Source: Ancylostoma caninum
Taxonomy: Eukaryota; Nematoda; Chromadorea; Rhabditida; Ancylostomatidae
Direction: 5' to 3'
Length of the DNA: 64,000 nucleotides
Assembly: GCA_037903475.1 (NCBI GenBank)
Contig: JBAJFG010000262.1
Coordinates: 62,001-126,000 of the forward strand
This document shows, piece by piece, positions 43,972-54,559 of this stretch. Made by a program: the position numbers and the translations under genes. Each line of letters starts with the position of its first letter. Position 1 is the first letter of the stretch. The notes below the pieces were generated by a model. It saw nothing but the letters and a program-made list of their open reading frames with translations. It was not told where the DNA came from and did not search any database.

Positions 43972-45612
43972 ACTATTTGAACAGGACAGTAACTGATCTA
44001 GCAGTTTTTCGAGCCTTCTTGCAGTTCTCAAAAAGAAAGAATTTTTAAAAAGTGTGTGGCTAGAGCGGAAAAATGGGTGGTGGAAGCTAAACCTACCTCT
44101 GCGACCGGAGCAAGGTCTCCATATCCAAAACTCACTGGGTTTCAGTTTCGTCTCTAGCTTCGGAACCCGAAATGCCAGTACAATATCCAAGAAGATTTTT
44201 CGATAGAACAAGCTATGTATATTCAAGATCCACAATCTCAGCTTATATGTCGGAAGTCTATCGAGAAAATTCGGATTTGGAAGAAAACATATAAAAAGGA
44301 ATTCGAGTGAATAATATTTGCACTTCTTCTATCCCTCTAATGTGTTTATGAAGGAACGGGCTCCACACTTGGCCGGCATATTCTAATGTAGTCAAGATAT
44401 ATGTTTTGTATTATTCGATGTAAACATCATTGTTAGCACATTTCACATTTCGAAAGAGAAGGTACATTTTCTGGAAAGCTACTCGCTTAATAGCCGCAAC
44501 ATAGTCGCCCTGGTCAAGCCAACAGTTTAATAGTACTCCTAGGTCTCGAATGAGAGTAGTTCTGGGTAGTGAGGTACCAGCGTCGGAGTATGCGATTAGG
44601 GATGTCTCATCTAAGTTTTGGTTGAGAATAGTCATGCAAGAGCTTTTGGAGAGATTCACATCAATGTCGTTACGGCTGGCCCAATATAAGAGGTTTCCGA
44701 GAGAAGTTTTCAAAGTTCCAGTCACTACGTTTTTATCTTTGTTCGAGTAACTGCCATATACTTCGATATCGTCAGCGTAGGCAACTACTTCAACCATATT
44801 GTTTACGGCTAATATGGACGGAAGCTTTCTAGTGTAAATGGTATAAAGAAGTGGGGATAGGACACCACCTTGTGGAACCCCACTAGTAGCTCGAAACTTA
44901 CATGAAATGGCTGCATCGAATCGCACGGAGAAAGTTCTGTTGGAAAGATAGGATGCAATTCATTTAAGCATCACGCCTCGAATACCGATGTCGAGGAGCT
45001 TATGGATCAGTTTGGAGATATTTATACGGTCAAAATCTTTTGAATAGACGAAAAAGAGAACATCAGTGCTTTTTTTCTCAGCCACTGCTTTTTTTCAGTA
45101 GTAGTAGTCACAAACAAGTAATTGCAAAGTTGTTGAAGAACCTTCCAAGAAACCATACTGCTCAGCTGGCAAAATGTGCTCTCGAATACAATAGTTAAAA
45201 AGTTTTTTCCTGACAATTTTTTCGGCAATCTTGCAAACAGCTGGGTTTAAGAAAAGCGGCCTAAAATCACTCGACTGAGAAGCACTGCCCTTCTTTGGAA
45301 TCGGAATAACAGTGTCCTCTTTCCAAACTTCGGAGACCAGTCCATTGCTTACTGATAGATTGATTATAATGGGGATAGGTAGCGCCAGCTGCTCTGCGCA
45401 ACGTTTTGAGACAATCTGGGGTATGCCATCACTAGCACGAAATGTCGACGGTTAATGGTAAAACCTCACTTGGAGAAACCATGGCTGGAGATGAACAAGA
45501 GAAGTTGATATTTTCAGTAAAGTTGGGAGTCTGTTCGCAACTGCTTTGCCGCCAGATGTTAGCGAAATGGTCTGCAAAACCTTTAGCTTTTACCTGGTCT
45601 GTTATATATTTT
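43972..45612 (-). pseudogene. CR1/jockey-like non-LTR retrotransposon relic (reverse transcriptase)
   Basis: Read on the minus strand from 45612: KAKGFADHFANIW, then TVIPIPKKG and FRPLFLNPAVCKIAEKIV near 45300-45200, then AEQYGFLEG near 45165, VLFFVYSKDFDRI near 45045, TSGVPQGGVLSPLLYTIYTR near 44890, VVAYADDIEVYGSY near 44790, and DLGVLLN near 44540. The tail is LEYAGQVWSPFLHKHI near 44360 and KNSFFLRTARRLEK near 44040. These are the RT blocks and C-terminal region of CR1/jockey-type elements. At least two stops (for example in LKxIASYLSN near 44968) and several frameshifts break it. No endonuclease part was found, so it is 5'-truncated and dead. Confidence 0.88.
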
Positions 45613-45619
45613 ACACCAT

Positions 45620-45870
45620 TTTTTCAGCGATTGTTCATCCAGATACGAACAGAACTGAAACTTCCTGTCTCGAACAGCATGGTGAGGAGAGCGTTACAGC
45701 GCAACTGAAATGTTGTAAGAGAAACAACGAAGAATGCTCCGCGTCTGATTCTTCTTTGAAAGATGACTCAGTAAAAATTCGCTCGACGGGACATGCCAAC
45801 CGGATGGAGCAAATCAGTAATAATTTTTTCAAGTCAGAGTATAACGAGTGAGGTTTTGAGAAATGCTATA
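45620..45870 (+). pseudogene. Tc1-like transposase fragment
   Basis: The plus strand reads IRTELKLPVSNSMVRRALQR, then NAPRLILL and KFARRDMPTGWSKS, matching the same part of the transposase in the element at 36121-36840 (ELKLLVSNSKV..). It ends in a GTAATAA...TTGAGAAATGC segment equivalent to the intron seen there. It abuts the CR1-like relic in opposite orientation. Terminal repeats are absent. Confidence 0.75.
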
Positions 45871-46654
45871 TTAAGGTGCTAAAGGAAGAAATTACTGGAA
45901 GAACTTATGAATTATTGCAAGATTGTAAAAGAAAGGATCAGGCTTAAACTTTTTTTTGCGATTGCAAATATTATATTGATGCAAAAATTTTGTCGCCTTT
46001 ATTTCCCGTCGACTTTATTTTTTCCACAACTTCACCAATTTATAGCCTTGGCAACCGGCATAACTTTCATGATTAGTAGAGACTGCTCATTTAATGAGCA
46101 GATCCTCTTTGTACGAAACACGAGAAACTGCGAAGCCAAGGAGTCAGAGACTGCCATTTTGAGTCCCATCTTTGGAGATTTTTTTCTTGTCTTGTAAGAA
46201 ATTCTAGAGCTGGATGGGATGACGCGCATGTGGCGAAGCTCCTACAGAACATGAGGGGTAGTCCGCAACCAAAACTATCAAAATTTAAGGTTCTGGAAGG
46301 GAGCGTTTTTTCTGGCAATGGTTTTGTGACCTGTTGGGCCACACAACAGAAATGGATAATACTTAGTGGACTGTTTCGAACTAGCAACGCGGATTCGATC
46401 GTATCACAAGAATTCCGGAAAAAGCAAGGAAAATCCCCGAAAAAGTGAATGCCTGCGGTCCCCAGGAACGGAATTAGTTAAGGCAGAATTCAAAAGTGGA
46501 GTCATTAGTGACCTCTGGACTGGACACAAAAGAGGTATTTCGTATTACTTATGATCTTGCTCGAAAATTACGCGAAAAACGGGAATTCGAGAATGCTGTG
46601 TCGGTGGGTTTCTCGGTATTTCTATCCCCACTATCTGCAATAGACTGCTTTTAA
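45871..46654. other. Unassigned DNA
   Basis: Overlapping open frames of 60-100 codons occur on both strands without domains or splice support. Confidence 0.45.
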
Positions 46655-47088
46655 AGGCAGTGTCTCACCTCATATCAACGGTATCTGGTCCTCTACTCGA
46701 TGCGCTGATTCTAACGATGTGCTTGTTATCTGAAAAAGCGGTCAAAAACCCTATTTTGAAGGTCAAACTTGACATTTGAGCGGACGAGTTCTCTTGCTAG
46801 GAAGCTAGCAAGAGCGGAGCTGGGAAGCTGAGATTGTCCATTAAAATGAACTCTTCGGCAGTAGCTATTATTGAATGAACAAACATTGCCTTGTTGAGAA
46901 CATGCCGCACCCTCCGCAAACTTCAGCTACAGATTGAATCCTCTCGTCCACTGGCCGAGAATTTCGAATTTCTCGGCCAAGAAACCCGTAGCTTATTGGG
47001 TTTTCGACGTTTCCGTGAAACTTAATGTACAGCGGCTCGCATACGTTCGACGTCAGTCGAACGCTTCCCATAAGGTGAGACACTGCCT
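46655..47088. mobile_element. MITE with TTAA flanks (434 bp)
   Basis: The termini AGGCAGTGTCTCACCTCAT and the inverted AGGCAGTGTCTCACCTTAT agree at 18 of 19 positions. Both are bordered by TTAA, the target duplication typical of piggyBac-type elements. Inside are two short palindromes: CTCTTGCTAGGAAGCTAGCAAGAG near 46793 and GGCCGAGA...TCTCGGCC near 46951. There is no transposase. The piggyBac link rests only on TTAA. Confidence 0.75.
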
Positions 47089-47471
47089 TTAAGCCAAAAT
47101 CAAAGTAGAGCAAGAAAGTAGGTGCGTGCAAATGTTCCGGGGCAGTGGGTGCTATCTCATCGTTTGATGTTGTTTTGCTCCTTGCGGTTTCCATATCCTG
47201 CAGCCTTCTTCGTAATACTGATGGCCTGAAACCTCTGCTACCTAGTACACTCTTGGCTCCGATCTAAATTGCAGCACTACTGTGTTTTAGCCATAATACT
47301 AATGTTAGGTACAGCAAATTTGTGGAAATTTGCTTTATGAACTCAAATACGGATAATCTGCGAGGAGAGCAACCCACAGTATCAACTTTTCGTTCGTGCA
47401 GGGTATCTTCTTCTAGATGCCAGCGACTCGTGGACTCTTGCGAAATCTAGACGTAAAAGAGAGCATGGAAA
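47089..47471. other. Unassigned DNA
   Basis: No exon, repeat or RNA gene was recognised. Confidence 0.4.
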
Positions 47472-47549
47472 ATGCTCCACGAGCTAGTCAGTAACCTGAT
47501 CTTCAAGGAGACGATCGAAAGGGCCACGTTGAAACAGACCCAGTATGAG
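47472..47549 (+). CDS. Candidate exon (26 codons)
   Basis: It reads MLHELVSNLIFKETIERATL and ends at a GAG|GTATGC donor. A possible spliced-leader acceptor (GCGAAATCTAG) lies 22 nt upstream of the ATG. The composition is protein-like, but no further exon was found. A different ATG frame starting MPATRGLLRN directly after TCTTCTTCTAG at 47417 is an alternative. Confidence 0.25.
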
Positions 47550-47564
47550 GTATGCAGGAGGTAA

Positions 47565-47753
47565 TTACGGGGTAGTGACCCTGACCCAAATATGTCTTGT
47601 CACTTGAAGAAAATCGGTAAGAAGAGAAAGATGAGTAAATGGATTTCGTGTGAACTGAGCGAAGAACACCAGTGTCGCCACCTGGACGACTGCATATATT
47701 TGACCTACTGATTTTTTAGCAAGCTGTTTCTTGGACATATTCTCATTAAACAA
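47565..47753 (-). CDS. Candidate membrane-protein exon
   Basis: From an ATG at 47738 the frame reads MSKKQLAKKSVGQIYAVVQV and continues ATLVFFAQFT, a basic N-terminus followed by a hydrophobic helix. A GTGACA donor after LLTDFLQ is possible; otherwise the frame ends at 47565. No acceptor-bearing next exon was found. Confidence 0.3.
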   Translation of the reverse strand: MFNENMSKKQLAKKSVGQIYAVVQVATLVFFAQFTRNPFTHLSLLTDFLQVTRHIWVRVTTP

Positions 47754-48044
47754 AAAAAAAACTTAAAACATAAACATCTTATTACACATGAAACTATATA
47801 ATCAAAAAGTATTCTAAAGGCTTCAATAATCGCTTTATCTTCGCGAAGCTGAAAATGTGATATTAATTATTGAAATCGACGAAATTATAATCACTTTCCA
47901 AGAAGCTCCTAGAATAGTCGTGTGAGGTTCCGCTCTTCTCCTAACCATGTCCTGATCTTGAAAATACGATTTAAGGTGCAGTGGTATGACTTTTTTTTTG
48001 AAGATGGGAGATTAACAGGTCCCATTTTCAGGAAAAGTTCCTGC

Positions 48045-48094
48045 GGATATAATTGGGAGAGACTCAATGCAGCGAGTCTCCCTTAATTGTATCC
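48045..48094. repeat. Hairpin
   Basis: GGATATAATTGGGAGAGACTC pairs with GAGTCTCCCTTAATTGTATCC around an 8-nt loop. It lies just past the 3' end of the minus-strand gene at 48130-48953. Confidence 0.8.
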
Positions 48095-48129
48095 TTAGGT
48101 GATTTTGCTGGCTGATCACCAAAAATTCT

Positions 48130-48953
48130 TCACTTTTCAAATTCTGAGCATACTGCCAGATAGATTAGACCATCCCGATTCCGAATATCTGCTCCATTTT
48201 GAAAATGGTTGAGATTGAAGGGTGTTATGGAGAAGCGACAAAAAAAAAACGCGAAATCGCAGACATCGCGCAGTTTCATCATGCGACACCGTTGGTACTG
48301 TAGGCCTGTTCCCCCCCCCCCCCTCCCCCCTTCCACGACCATTTAAAGGTGTCAGCTCCTTGTTGTTGGAGCACTGTTCATGATTTAGAGCACTCGAATT
48401 CTCAAACATGGAAATACGGTGAGTACTTCCTTCAATGGACTATCATGTGCAGCGTTTTTTATGCTCTATGTATCCGCACAATGATTTCTAATGAATTCTT
48501 CGAGGTTCAAACTTTATTTCCGAAGTCATTTGTCCTTTGTGGGTTGTGTGTCACTTAAAAGTTTCCCTTCCTTTCTTTCGCTATTTGGTGTACCTGCAAA
48601 ACAACCAATATCTTCTGTATACTTCGGCTGACTCCACTTTCAAGAATACCATCGGTTTTTTTCATTTTCTCTTCCTCCACCATTGCAGATTTGTTCACGC
48701 GACCCTTTTCCCGATCTGGGAACAGTCTTGAACTATTCAATCCGTAATAGGTGTCCGTTTCTTCATTTTCAGGATTCTAAAACACTGCATGGCTTCCTTT
48801 CTGAAAGGATAGGATAACTCAGCTTACCTCAAATTCAGGAATATGACCTGGCTTGTAGATTTGCTTATTTTTCTTATGCTTGCAGACAATCAACATAATC
48901 GGTAGTGATAACACAGCGCTCACAAACAACAGTATTATAGTCAGAAAAGTCAT
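48130..48953 (-). CDS. Single-pass membrane protein (four-exon model, about 142 aa)
   Basis: Exon 1 is 48828-48953: TTTCAG directly precedes the ATG (spliced-leader-like). It encodes MTFLTIILLFVSAVLSLPIM then LIVCKHKKNKQ, a hydrophobic helix followed by a basic stop-transfer segment, and ends GAG|GTAAGC. Exon 2 (48594-48776, after GTGTTTTAG, 51-nt intron, phase 0) reads NPENEETDTYYGLNSSRLFP and then VNKSAMVEEEKMKKTDGILE, a charged cytoplasmic-type region, ending CAG|GTACAC. Exons 3 (48340-48400) and 4 (48130-48188, ending VCSEFEK-stop) are phase-compatible but weak. The exon-3 acceptor is TTTGAG, and a competing plus-strand donor (ACG|GTGAGT at 48419) overlaps this region. Exons 1-2 are well supported; the 3' half is uncertain. 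No family is recognised. Confidence 0.5.
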
Positions 48954-50139
48954 CTGAAATTTTCTATTTCAAATGGAGCCAGCATGCTCGAGAGGGAAAA
49001 GCTGCGCTTCGATATTTTACAGCAGAGTATAAAAACCTCGTTATACCGATACAGACACCAATGTCCTTTCGGTGATGATGCATGATTCGGTTTAGTAATC
49101 GTCATAATCATACTCAAGCTAGCATTTTATCATAGAGGAGTCATGAATATCCGGAATATAAATATAAATATCCTCTGTCTTCGTGATCATACTTCTCGAC
49201 CATGTTTTAATTTCTGGAGATGAGTGTATATTCGCTCTTAACAGTGTTTCTTAGTGCGTCTACTAATACATTATTTGCTCAACTCCAGTCAACTTTAGAT
49301 AAAAAGACATTGGAACATAACAGAGTAGAGTTGTGGAGTTCCCCTCTGTATGTTGTACAACTCGGCCAAAGGACATTGCCGGTAGAATAACACCCACCCT
49401 GGTAACTGAACCGAAATGGAAGGTATCAATCATTCCCTCAAGTGCACCCATTCCCAAATCAAGATTTTTGGTTGTCCTTCAAGTCACCGCCTCATGGTCA
49501 AGGCTTGACACAGCCAGAATTTTGTCAGACTCTTTAGAGGAGAAGTTCGACGGAACCGAAGTTTGGTCGCCATTTTGACAAGCAGCGAGCCAAACTCTTC
49601 AAGGAGAGCATTGGTTGTATTTGTGGAAGAAGGCGAGGAGTGCCTAACCAAAAAAATTATTCCTTGATTTAACTGTTGAAACAAATTTCATGTTGGGTTT
49701 TTATTGAGGTACAGTGGCATGTACATATACATCAAAGGCGGACGCAGGGGCAGGTGCCATCCGAGAATGAGTCAACGAGATATCGAAGTCACTTTATAGA
49801 GTTTATTAAAATTGTGCACAAATTTGCTTTCAGTTATTTCTTATTGACTAGCGGCCCTACGGGACGCTGGAAAGGGAAGTGGGACAGCCATTAGAAGTCC
49901 TCAGGAATTTTACAAAGAGAAGAACCTATTAATCAACTAAGCTCAGTCAAGTAATCCTCTATGCGAAGTTCGCAAGTTCTACTAGTCTGGCTGCTGACTT
50001 CCATTCTCTCGATTCCAGCTTTGCTCGCAAGGCTGGAATCGAGAGACTGGAAGTCATTAATCACATAACTAAGCGTGAAATCACTTTTCGAAGCAATGAC
50101 ATATCTCCCGTTTCTTAGTTTCATCTCATTTCTTATATG
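48954..50139. other. Unassigned DNA, probably intergenic or intronic
   Basis: No exon was recognised. A hairpin (49998-50053) is described separately. Confidence 0.4.
49998..50053. repeat. Hairpin
   Basis: CTCTCGATTCCAGC pairs perfectly with GCTGGAATCGAGAG, and the outer CTTCCA/TGGAAG extends the stem with a mismatch. The loop is about 12 nt. Confidence 0.85.
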
Positions 50140-50820
50140 CCAGTGGACCCTTCACGGCTGTTCACTCCCAGCTCTGCACGAGGATATCTTTCAGATGACT
50201 CTAGCAGGTGGGAACTATTCTCCGGCGCCTATCCTGGCTCTTTCCAGCATACTGGACCACCAGAACGCTCCACCATCTGTGAACACTTATCCTGGCGCTT
50301 TCCACACTTTTGGGCCACATCAGACCAGTCCTTCGCCGGTGGACCAGTATCCGTGCGTTCCTCACGTTTGGGTACTGAAGACCACTGCTGATCCCTTTTT
50401 CATCGGCGAAGCCTTTTCCTGTAGTTTTCCAAGTTACTGGATGCTGGTGCTCCCTTCTCCATAAGTGGACCTTTTCCTTGGTGTCTCCCACACTATTGGG
50501 GCACCAGATTTTCCTTCCATCTGTCGAGCCTTATCCTGGTGTTTTCTACAATACTGAGCCACAGCAGACCCATCTTCCATCAGTGGACTGTGCCGGGATT
50601 ATCATCAGAGCAAAGCTACGACGGTCAACACTATTTAATACTCTATTTACTACTTCGCCCTAAGAAACGCAGCACGTTAAAGTAGGTATGCTAGCCTGAT
50701 TTGGCCTAGTCGTGCGCTCATGAATTCTAGTCCTGGATTTCCATAGACTTTTAGGATCACTCCTCCATCGGCGGACTCGTGTCCTGGCGTTTTCCGCACT
50801 GTTGAGCCCTGACACGTCTC
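50140..50820 (+). repeat. Diverged 60-bp minisatellite coding for 20-residue units
   Basis: Units at about 50215, 50275, 50335, 50395, 50455, 50515 and, after a gap, 50765 share the pattern CCATCxGTGGACxCxTATCCTGG and CCACACTxTTGGGCCACA. Translated on the plus strand the unit is approximately PPSVNTYPGAFHTFGPHQTS or LPSVEPYPGVFYNTEPQQTH. Indels shift the frame and stops occur. It is either a decayed repeat-protein exon or a non-coding minisatellite with a period divisible by three. Confidence 0.65.
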
Positions 50821-50846
50821 GCTCGTAGGTGCATCCGTACTCGAAC

Positions 50847-50909
50847 AACTCCTAAATTCCTTCCACTGCTCACGTGAATCGCGAGAGCAATGGAAGGAAT
50901 TTAGGAGTT
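50847..50909. repeat. Near-perfect hairpin, 25-nt arms
   Basis: AACTCCTAAATTCCTTCCA with CTGCTC pairs with GAGCAA then TGGAAGGAATTTAGGAGTT; there is one mismatch and a 13-nt loop. Confidence 0.9.
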
Positions 50910-51177
50910 ATCCAAAAAGTCCAGAAAATTTCATGTGAGATTACAAACGAACCGATTTCAAGGCTGCAGAATCGCTCAGGGACTACAGTGAAGGTTGAAG
51001 TAAGAACATGCGCCATGTGAGAGGTGAGGGTGTGATGGATATCCCAGCCGCACGGTGCCGTAGTAGCTCTGGGAAGCGCACGGATTTCGCTCACCACATA
51101 CGTATGTACATCGTGGAGTGGCACAGTGGGGTTCCTGCTCCGTATATGCAGCCTGAGAGTTTTGCCAGTAGTATCTC

Positions 51178-51405
51178 ACCGGGGGTGTGGGTCATGATGA
51201 GGCAAAATGGGGCGGCGTGTCCCCGCCTTTCGGCGTCGACTCGTCCCCACTAACATTCAAATTTGCATGGGCAACTATGGTGAAATCGCGCGCGAATTAG
51301 TGCGAGTAGGTCCTGAAGGGCGGGGCGAGGGTTCGAATGAACTAATCGCAGACACAATGCCCACCCACTTTCGCCTCATCATGACCCACACCCTCTTACC
51401 GGTGG
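51178..51405. repeat. MITE-like element with 30-nt terminal inverted repeats
   Basis: GGGTGTGGGTCATGATGAGG near 51183 is matched by CCTCATCATGACCCACACCC near 51375-51394, with CACCG/CGGTG at the tips. The 228-nt element is GC-rich and without coding motifs. Confidence 0.75.
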
Positions 51406-51931
51406 CTGCGAGACCGCCAACAGAGGAAACAGTTCCACCGCCGGACTCTGGAAACCATGTTACCATGTTTAAGTCTCTCGCTTTCATCATTGGGGACTGT
51501 ATCTATTATTCAGCCATTGCAGATATGAGTCCCTCACTGTGGGAGGATGCCAAAAGGGCAGGTCCAGCAAGAATCTAGCCTCATCTCGCTCCATAAATCA
51601 GCCTTACCAGTCTTCGTATACTCAGACAAAAATGTCAGGACATGCGGAGAACAATAGCCCTCACTTCTTATAGAGGTTTATTGATCATGCGGTAACCGCC
51701 TGCTTCGAGACATGCGGAGGAGGTAGTCGAGGGGTGAGATCTGGGCCCGAAAAACCATCGGGACTTGCGGAGGATATAGTCGGAGGTGCGACATACCCCC
51801 GAACTTTGATAAAAGCCTCGGATGAGTGCGGAGGAACGTGGCAGGTAATCCGAGAACTCCTCGATGTCTGGCCTCACAGAGCAGTGAATTCTGCCTATCT
51901 TTCCACTACTTGTAGCCCTGTACTCCATACT

Positions 51932-52040
51932 TCTCCTATAATAACGTATGATACGCTTTTTATAGTTATAATCACTCGGAAATTTCTCTTATAATAATGT
52001 TTATTGAGTTTCTTATTGTCATATTCACTCTGAAATCGGC
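51932..52040 (+). repeat. Two-copy tandem repeat, about 54-bp unit
   Basis: Each unit begins CTCxTATAATAA and ends ATTCACTCxGAAATxxxx. The copies are moderately diverged. Confidence 0.6.
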
Positions 52041-52185
52041 ATTCATCGTTTAAGTCTCTGAAGTGTCTCTGGAGTATTACAATGTAAGCGGAATTCCTAC
52101 TCACAAAGGCACCTATTTTGCATCTATTTTGGTACCTGACACTGAATATAGTGCTTTGCGATACTCTGTCTGAGTAGGAGGACTA

Positions 52186-52950
52186 CAGGGTGGTCCACAT
52201 GAAGTGTGACGGACGATAAAAAAAACCATTTCCTTGAATGATGCGTTAATTCGCTCAACCAAAGAAAACACTGAGGGTTCAGACCGGATCTTCCAACAAG
52301 ATTGGACACCTGCCCACGGCGCGAGGAAAACACTGGAATAGTGTGAAACCAATCTTCGGATTTCTGGACGAATGAAGTGTTGCCGTTAAACTCGCCCAAT
52401 ATCAATCCTTTGGATTTTGCTACCTACTCTGATAACTGTGCAGCACGAACGCAGCCCGAAATGCGTAATGGTTCGGGTAAAAACCCTAGCAGCAATGGTT
52501 GCCAGTTGCTGCCATCCTCCTCTTGATTGCTGCCGTCCCTCAGGAATTGTTGCTAAAGGGCTGACAGATTGAGCCGCAATCGAGGGGAGGATGGCAGCAT
52601 TTGACAACCGTTGCTGCTAGGGTTTCTACCCGAACCATTACACCGTTTGGTTTGCTTTCGTCCTGCACAGTTATCAGAGTAGTTGATCTTGAAGCAAAAA
52701 GTCTGCTTTTTTAAATGCAGGTCACTGGATCTGCTGAAAAGAGGCCTGTTGAAGGAAGGAACGAGAGAAGTAATCGCGCGCATTTCAAAGAAGAGATTAG
52801 ACGTTTGTGTTGAAGCTGAAGGCGGTCATCTTGAATGTAATTTGTGAGAATTTCTGCATCTATTGAGTGAAAGTAAATATTCCTTATTTAGATGGATTGG
52901 TGCAAAGTTGTGAGTAGTTTCTTGCGTCACATTTCATGGGGACCACCCTG
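52186..52950 (+). mobile_element. IS630/mariner-type transposon, transposase broken
   Basis: The inverted ends are CAGGGTGGTCCACATGAAGT (left, preceded by TA) and the complement of CAGGGTGGTCCCCATGAAAT (right). The plus strand has transposase pieces RIFQQDWTPAHGARKTLE and NSPNINPLDFA (second and third catalytic regions of this superfamily). After a foldback insertion come LEAK-like residues and the C-terminal SLDLLKRGLLKEGTREVIAR and DVCVEAEGGHLE. A stop follows KTLE and there are frameshifts. The N-terminal half is missing. Confidence 0.82.
52424..52682. mobile_element. Foldback element nested in the transposon
   Basis: Arms of about 100 nt: CTACTCTGATAACTGTGCAG onward, including TAATGGTTCGGGTA and AACCCTAGCAGCAA, reappears inverted and ends at 52682. 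It interrupts the transposase frame between the NPLDFA and LEAKVC motifs, so it inserted after the transposon. Confidence 0.88.
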
Positions 52951-53447
52951 CATTTAATATTTGAATCAATATTTTTTATCTTACTTCTTCTTAATTGGCA
53001 ATTCCTGTGTGTATGTGTGTATATATGGGTGTGTGTACGAGGACCAGCCATCAAAAACGGAAAATGACTGAATCATCTGTCCAAAAAATCGAGTTATATA
53101 CGAGAAAGTTGCGAAGTTTGACTTTCACGTTGATTTACAGGTGTTTGGTCCACTTCCAGCTATACTCAAACAAGCCAAGTTTCTTCGAGGCCTATGACAT
53201 ATCATTTTTTAAACATTTTCACTTTCCTTCCTACCACATTACCACTTTTCCTGCCATTACCTCTCCATAGTTATTCCTCACGCTCGATTGACCGTCAACT
53301 ATGGTCTCATACCCAGTGGTGAACGTTTACCACTTTCACAATGGTTAATTTCACTCCAGATATTCCAGACTGACCGGATTCGTGAAAAGAAGACGCACCA
53401 ATTGAAATCAACTTGCTTCACCACCGCATACTAAAAATGAAACTTAC

Positions 53448-53627
53448 TCCTCCGCCATGTGTTACAATTAGGCATAATCGATTGCGAGTGAACAATAACC
53501 TCTTGGTCCTGTATTCAATGTATTTAACCATGAGAAAAAAAACAGCGGTCATACCTACAGTGGCGGCCAAAATTATATAGCCTTTCGAATTTTCCTCCAT
53601 AACTCTTGGTGGAGTAACGCTTTTCAT
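53448..53627 (-). CDS. Membrane-protein first exon (60 codons)
   Basis: An ATG 17 nt after an acceptor-like CCATATCACAG opens 60 codons that end in phase at a consensus donor (GGA|GTAAGT). The translation is MKSVTPPRVMEENSKGYIIL, then AATVGMTAVFFLMVKYIEYR, then TKRLLFTRNRLCLIVTHGGG. This is a hydrophilic N-terminus, one membrane helix (residues about 17-37) and a basic cytoplasmic segment, so N-out/C-in is likely. Downstream exons are not identified. It is phase-compatible with the exon at 48828-48953, so the two could belong to one gene with an intron containing the 52-kb transposon, or be neighbouring genes. Confidence 0.5.
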
Positions 53628-53877
53628 GAAAAGAAACGATAGCACCTTCCTGTGATATGGGCTTCTGGATGTGTTGTGACCGACTTAACATTGTAACGAG
53701 GTAGGAGTGAGCTAATTTAGCAGAAATTCTTATGTTGATTTACTGCTGAAATGAATTCAATTTTGCTCCGTATGCTTTGATCAGTGATCTGAAAGCACAT
53801 ATCTTTACCCAAATACAAGTCGAATTTATTACAAAGAGTCCAATCCTTGTTAAAATACTGCCCATAAGAGCTCTTCT

Positions 53878-54559
53878 GTGATCATTTGTAGATCTGCAAA
53901 ATTCCGGATTTTGACCTTTATATCACTCCTTTTATTATATATTAAATGTGAGTGTCTACAACACCCAAGAAAACATGAGCTTAGAAGCTTCACTCCATAT
54001 GAAGTTATAAGGGAAATGGATGGGACTCCAAAACGCTATATAATTTTGCACGGTACTGTATATCCGTCCTCACCGGTATCCATTCTGGTGTGGAGGGCCC
54101 CGCGGCTTGCCACAGCTGGCACACGGATTTGGATCCATCTCTGAATAACGTGCACCGTATCTTGCACAGGTATACTAGTGTTGTTCAACATGGGGAAATT
54201 CTTCATAACCAATTCTCGCCAATAGTCGGCTTCTGTAGTGTTACAAGCACAGGCATAACACCTTCAGTATGATGACTTCTCCTTAAAAATGCGAATCCAA
54301 AAATTTGCATAAATTTAGGAAATTTTGCAAAAGACAAAATCGCGGTTATATGAATTTCCTTAGATGTTTCCTCTTTTCAGAGGGAATTTTGCATAGGTAT
54401 TCAGTCCAACCATCAGGAGGCTATCGATTCATTGACAATAAATCCATTGCAGTTGACTTCCTTCATATTTCCCTTTCGTGCTCTACGGTTTCAGTCGGTC
54501 GATGGATCTCTGGGCCTTGCCATAGACTGATGCACCCCGTGGTTGTTAAGGAAAACTAA
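53878..54559 (+). CDS. Candidate secreted-protein exons
   Basis: A frame from 53878 (no ATG; first exon probably missing) reads FRILTFISLLLLYIKCECLQ, a signal-like segment, then HELRSFTPYEVIREMDGTPK and RYIILH. It may leave through a GTACTG donor at 54054. The acceptor TCCTCTTTTCAG at 54380 supplies the two bases needed and continues GILHRYSVQPSGGYRFIDNK to a stop at 54559 (PVVVKEN). The intervening frame at 54090-54272 (DPSLNNVHRILHRYTSVVQH) is also protein-like, and the model is not settled. The family is unknown. Confidence 0.3.
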
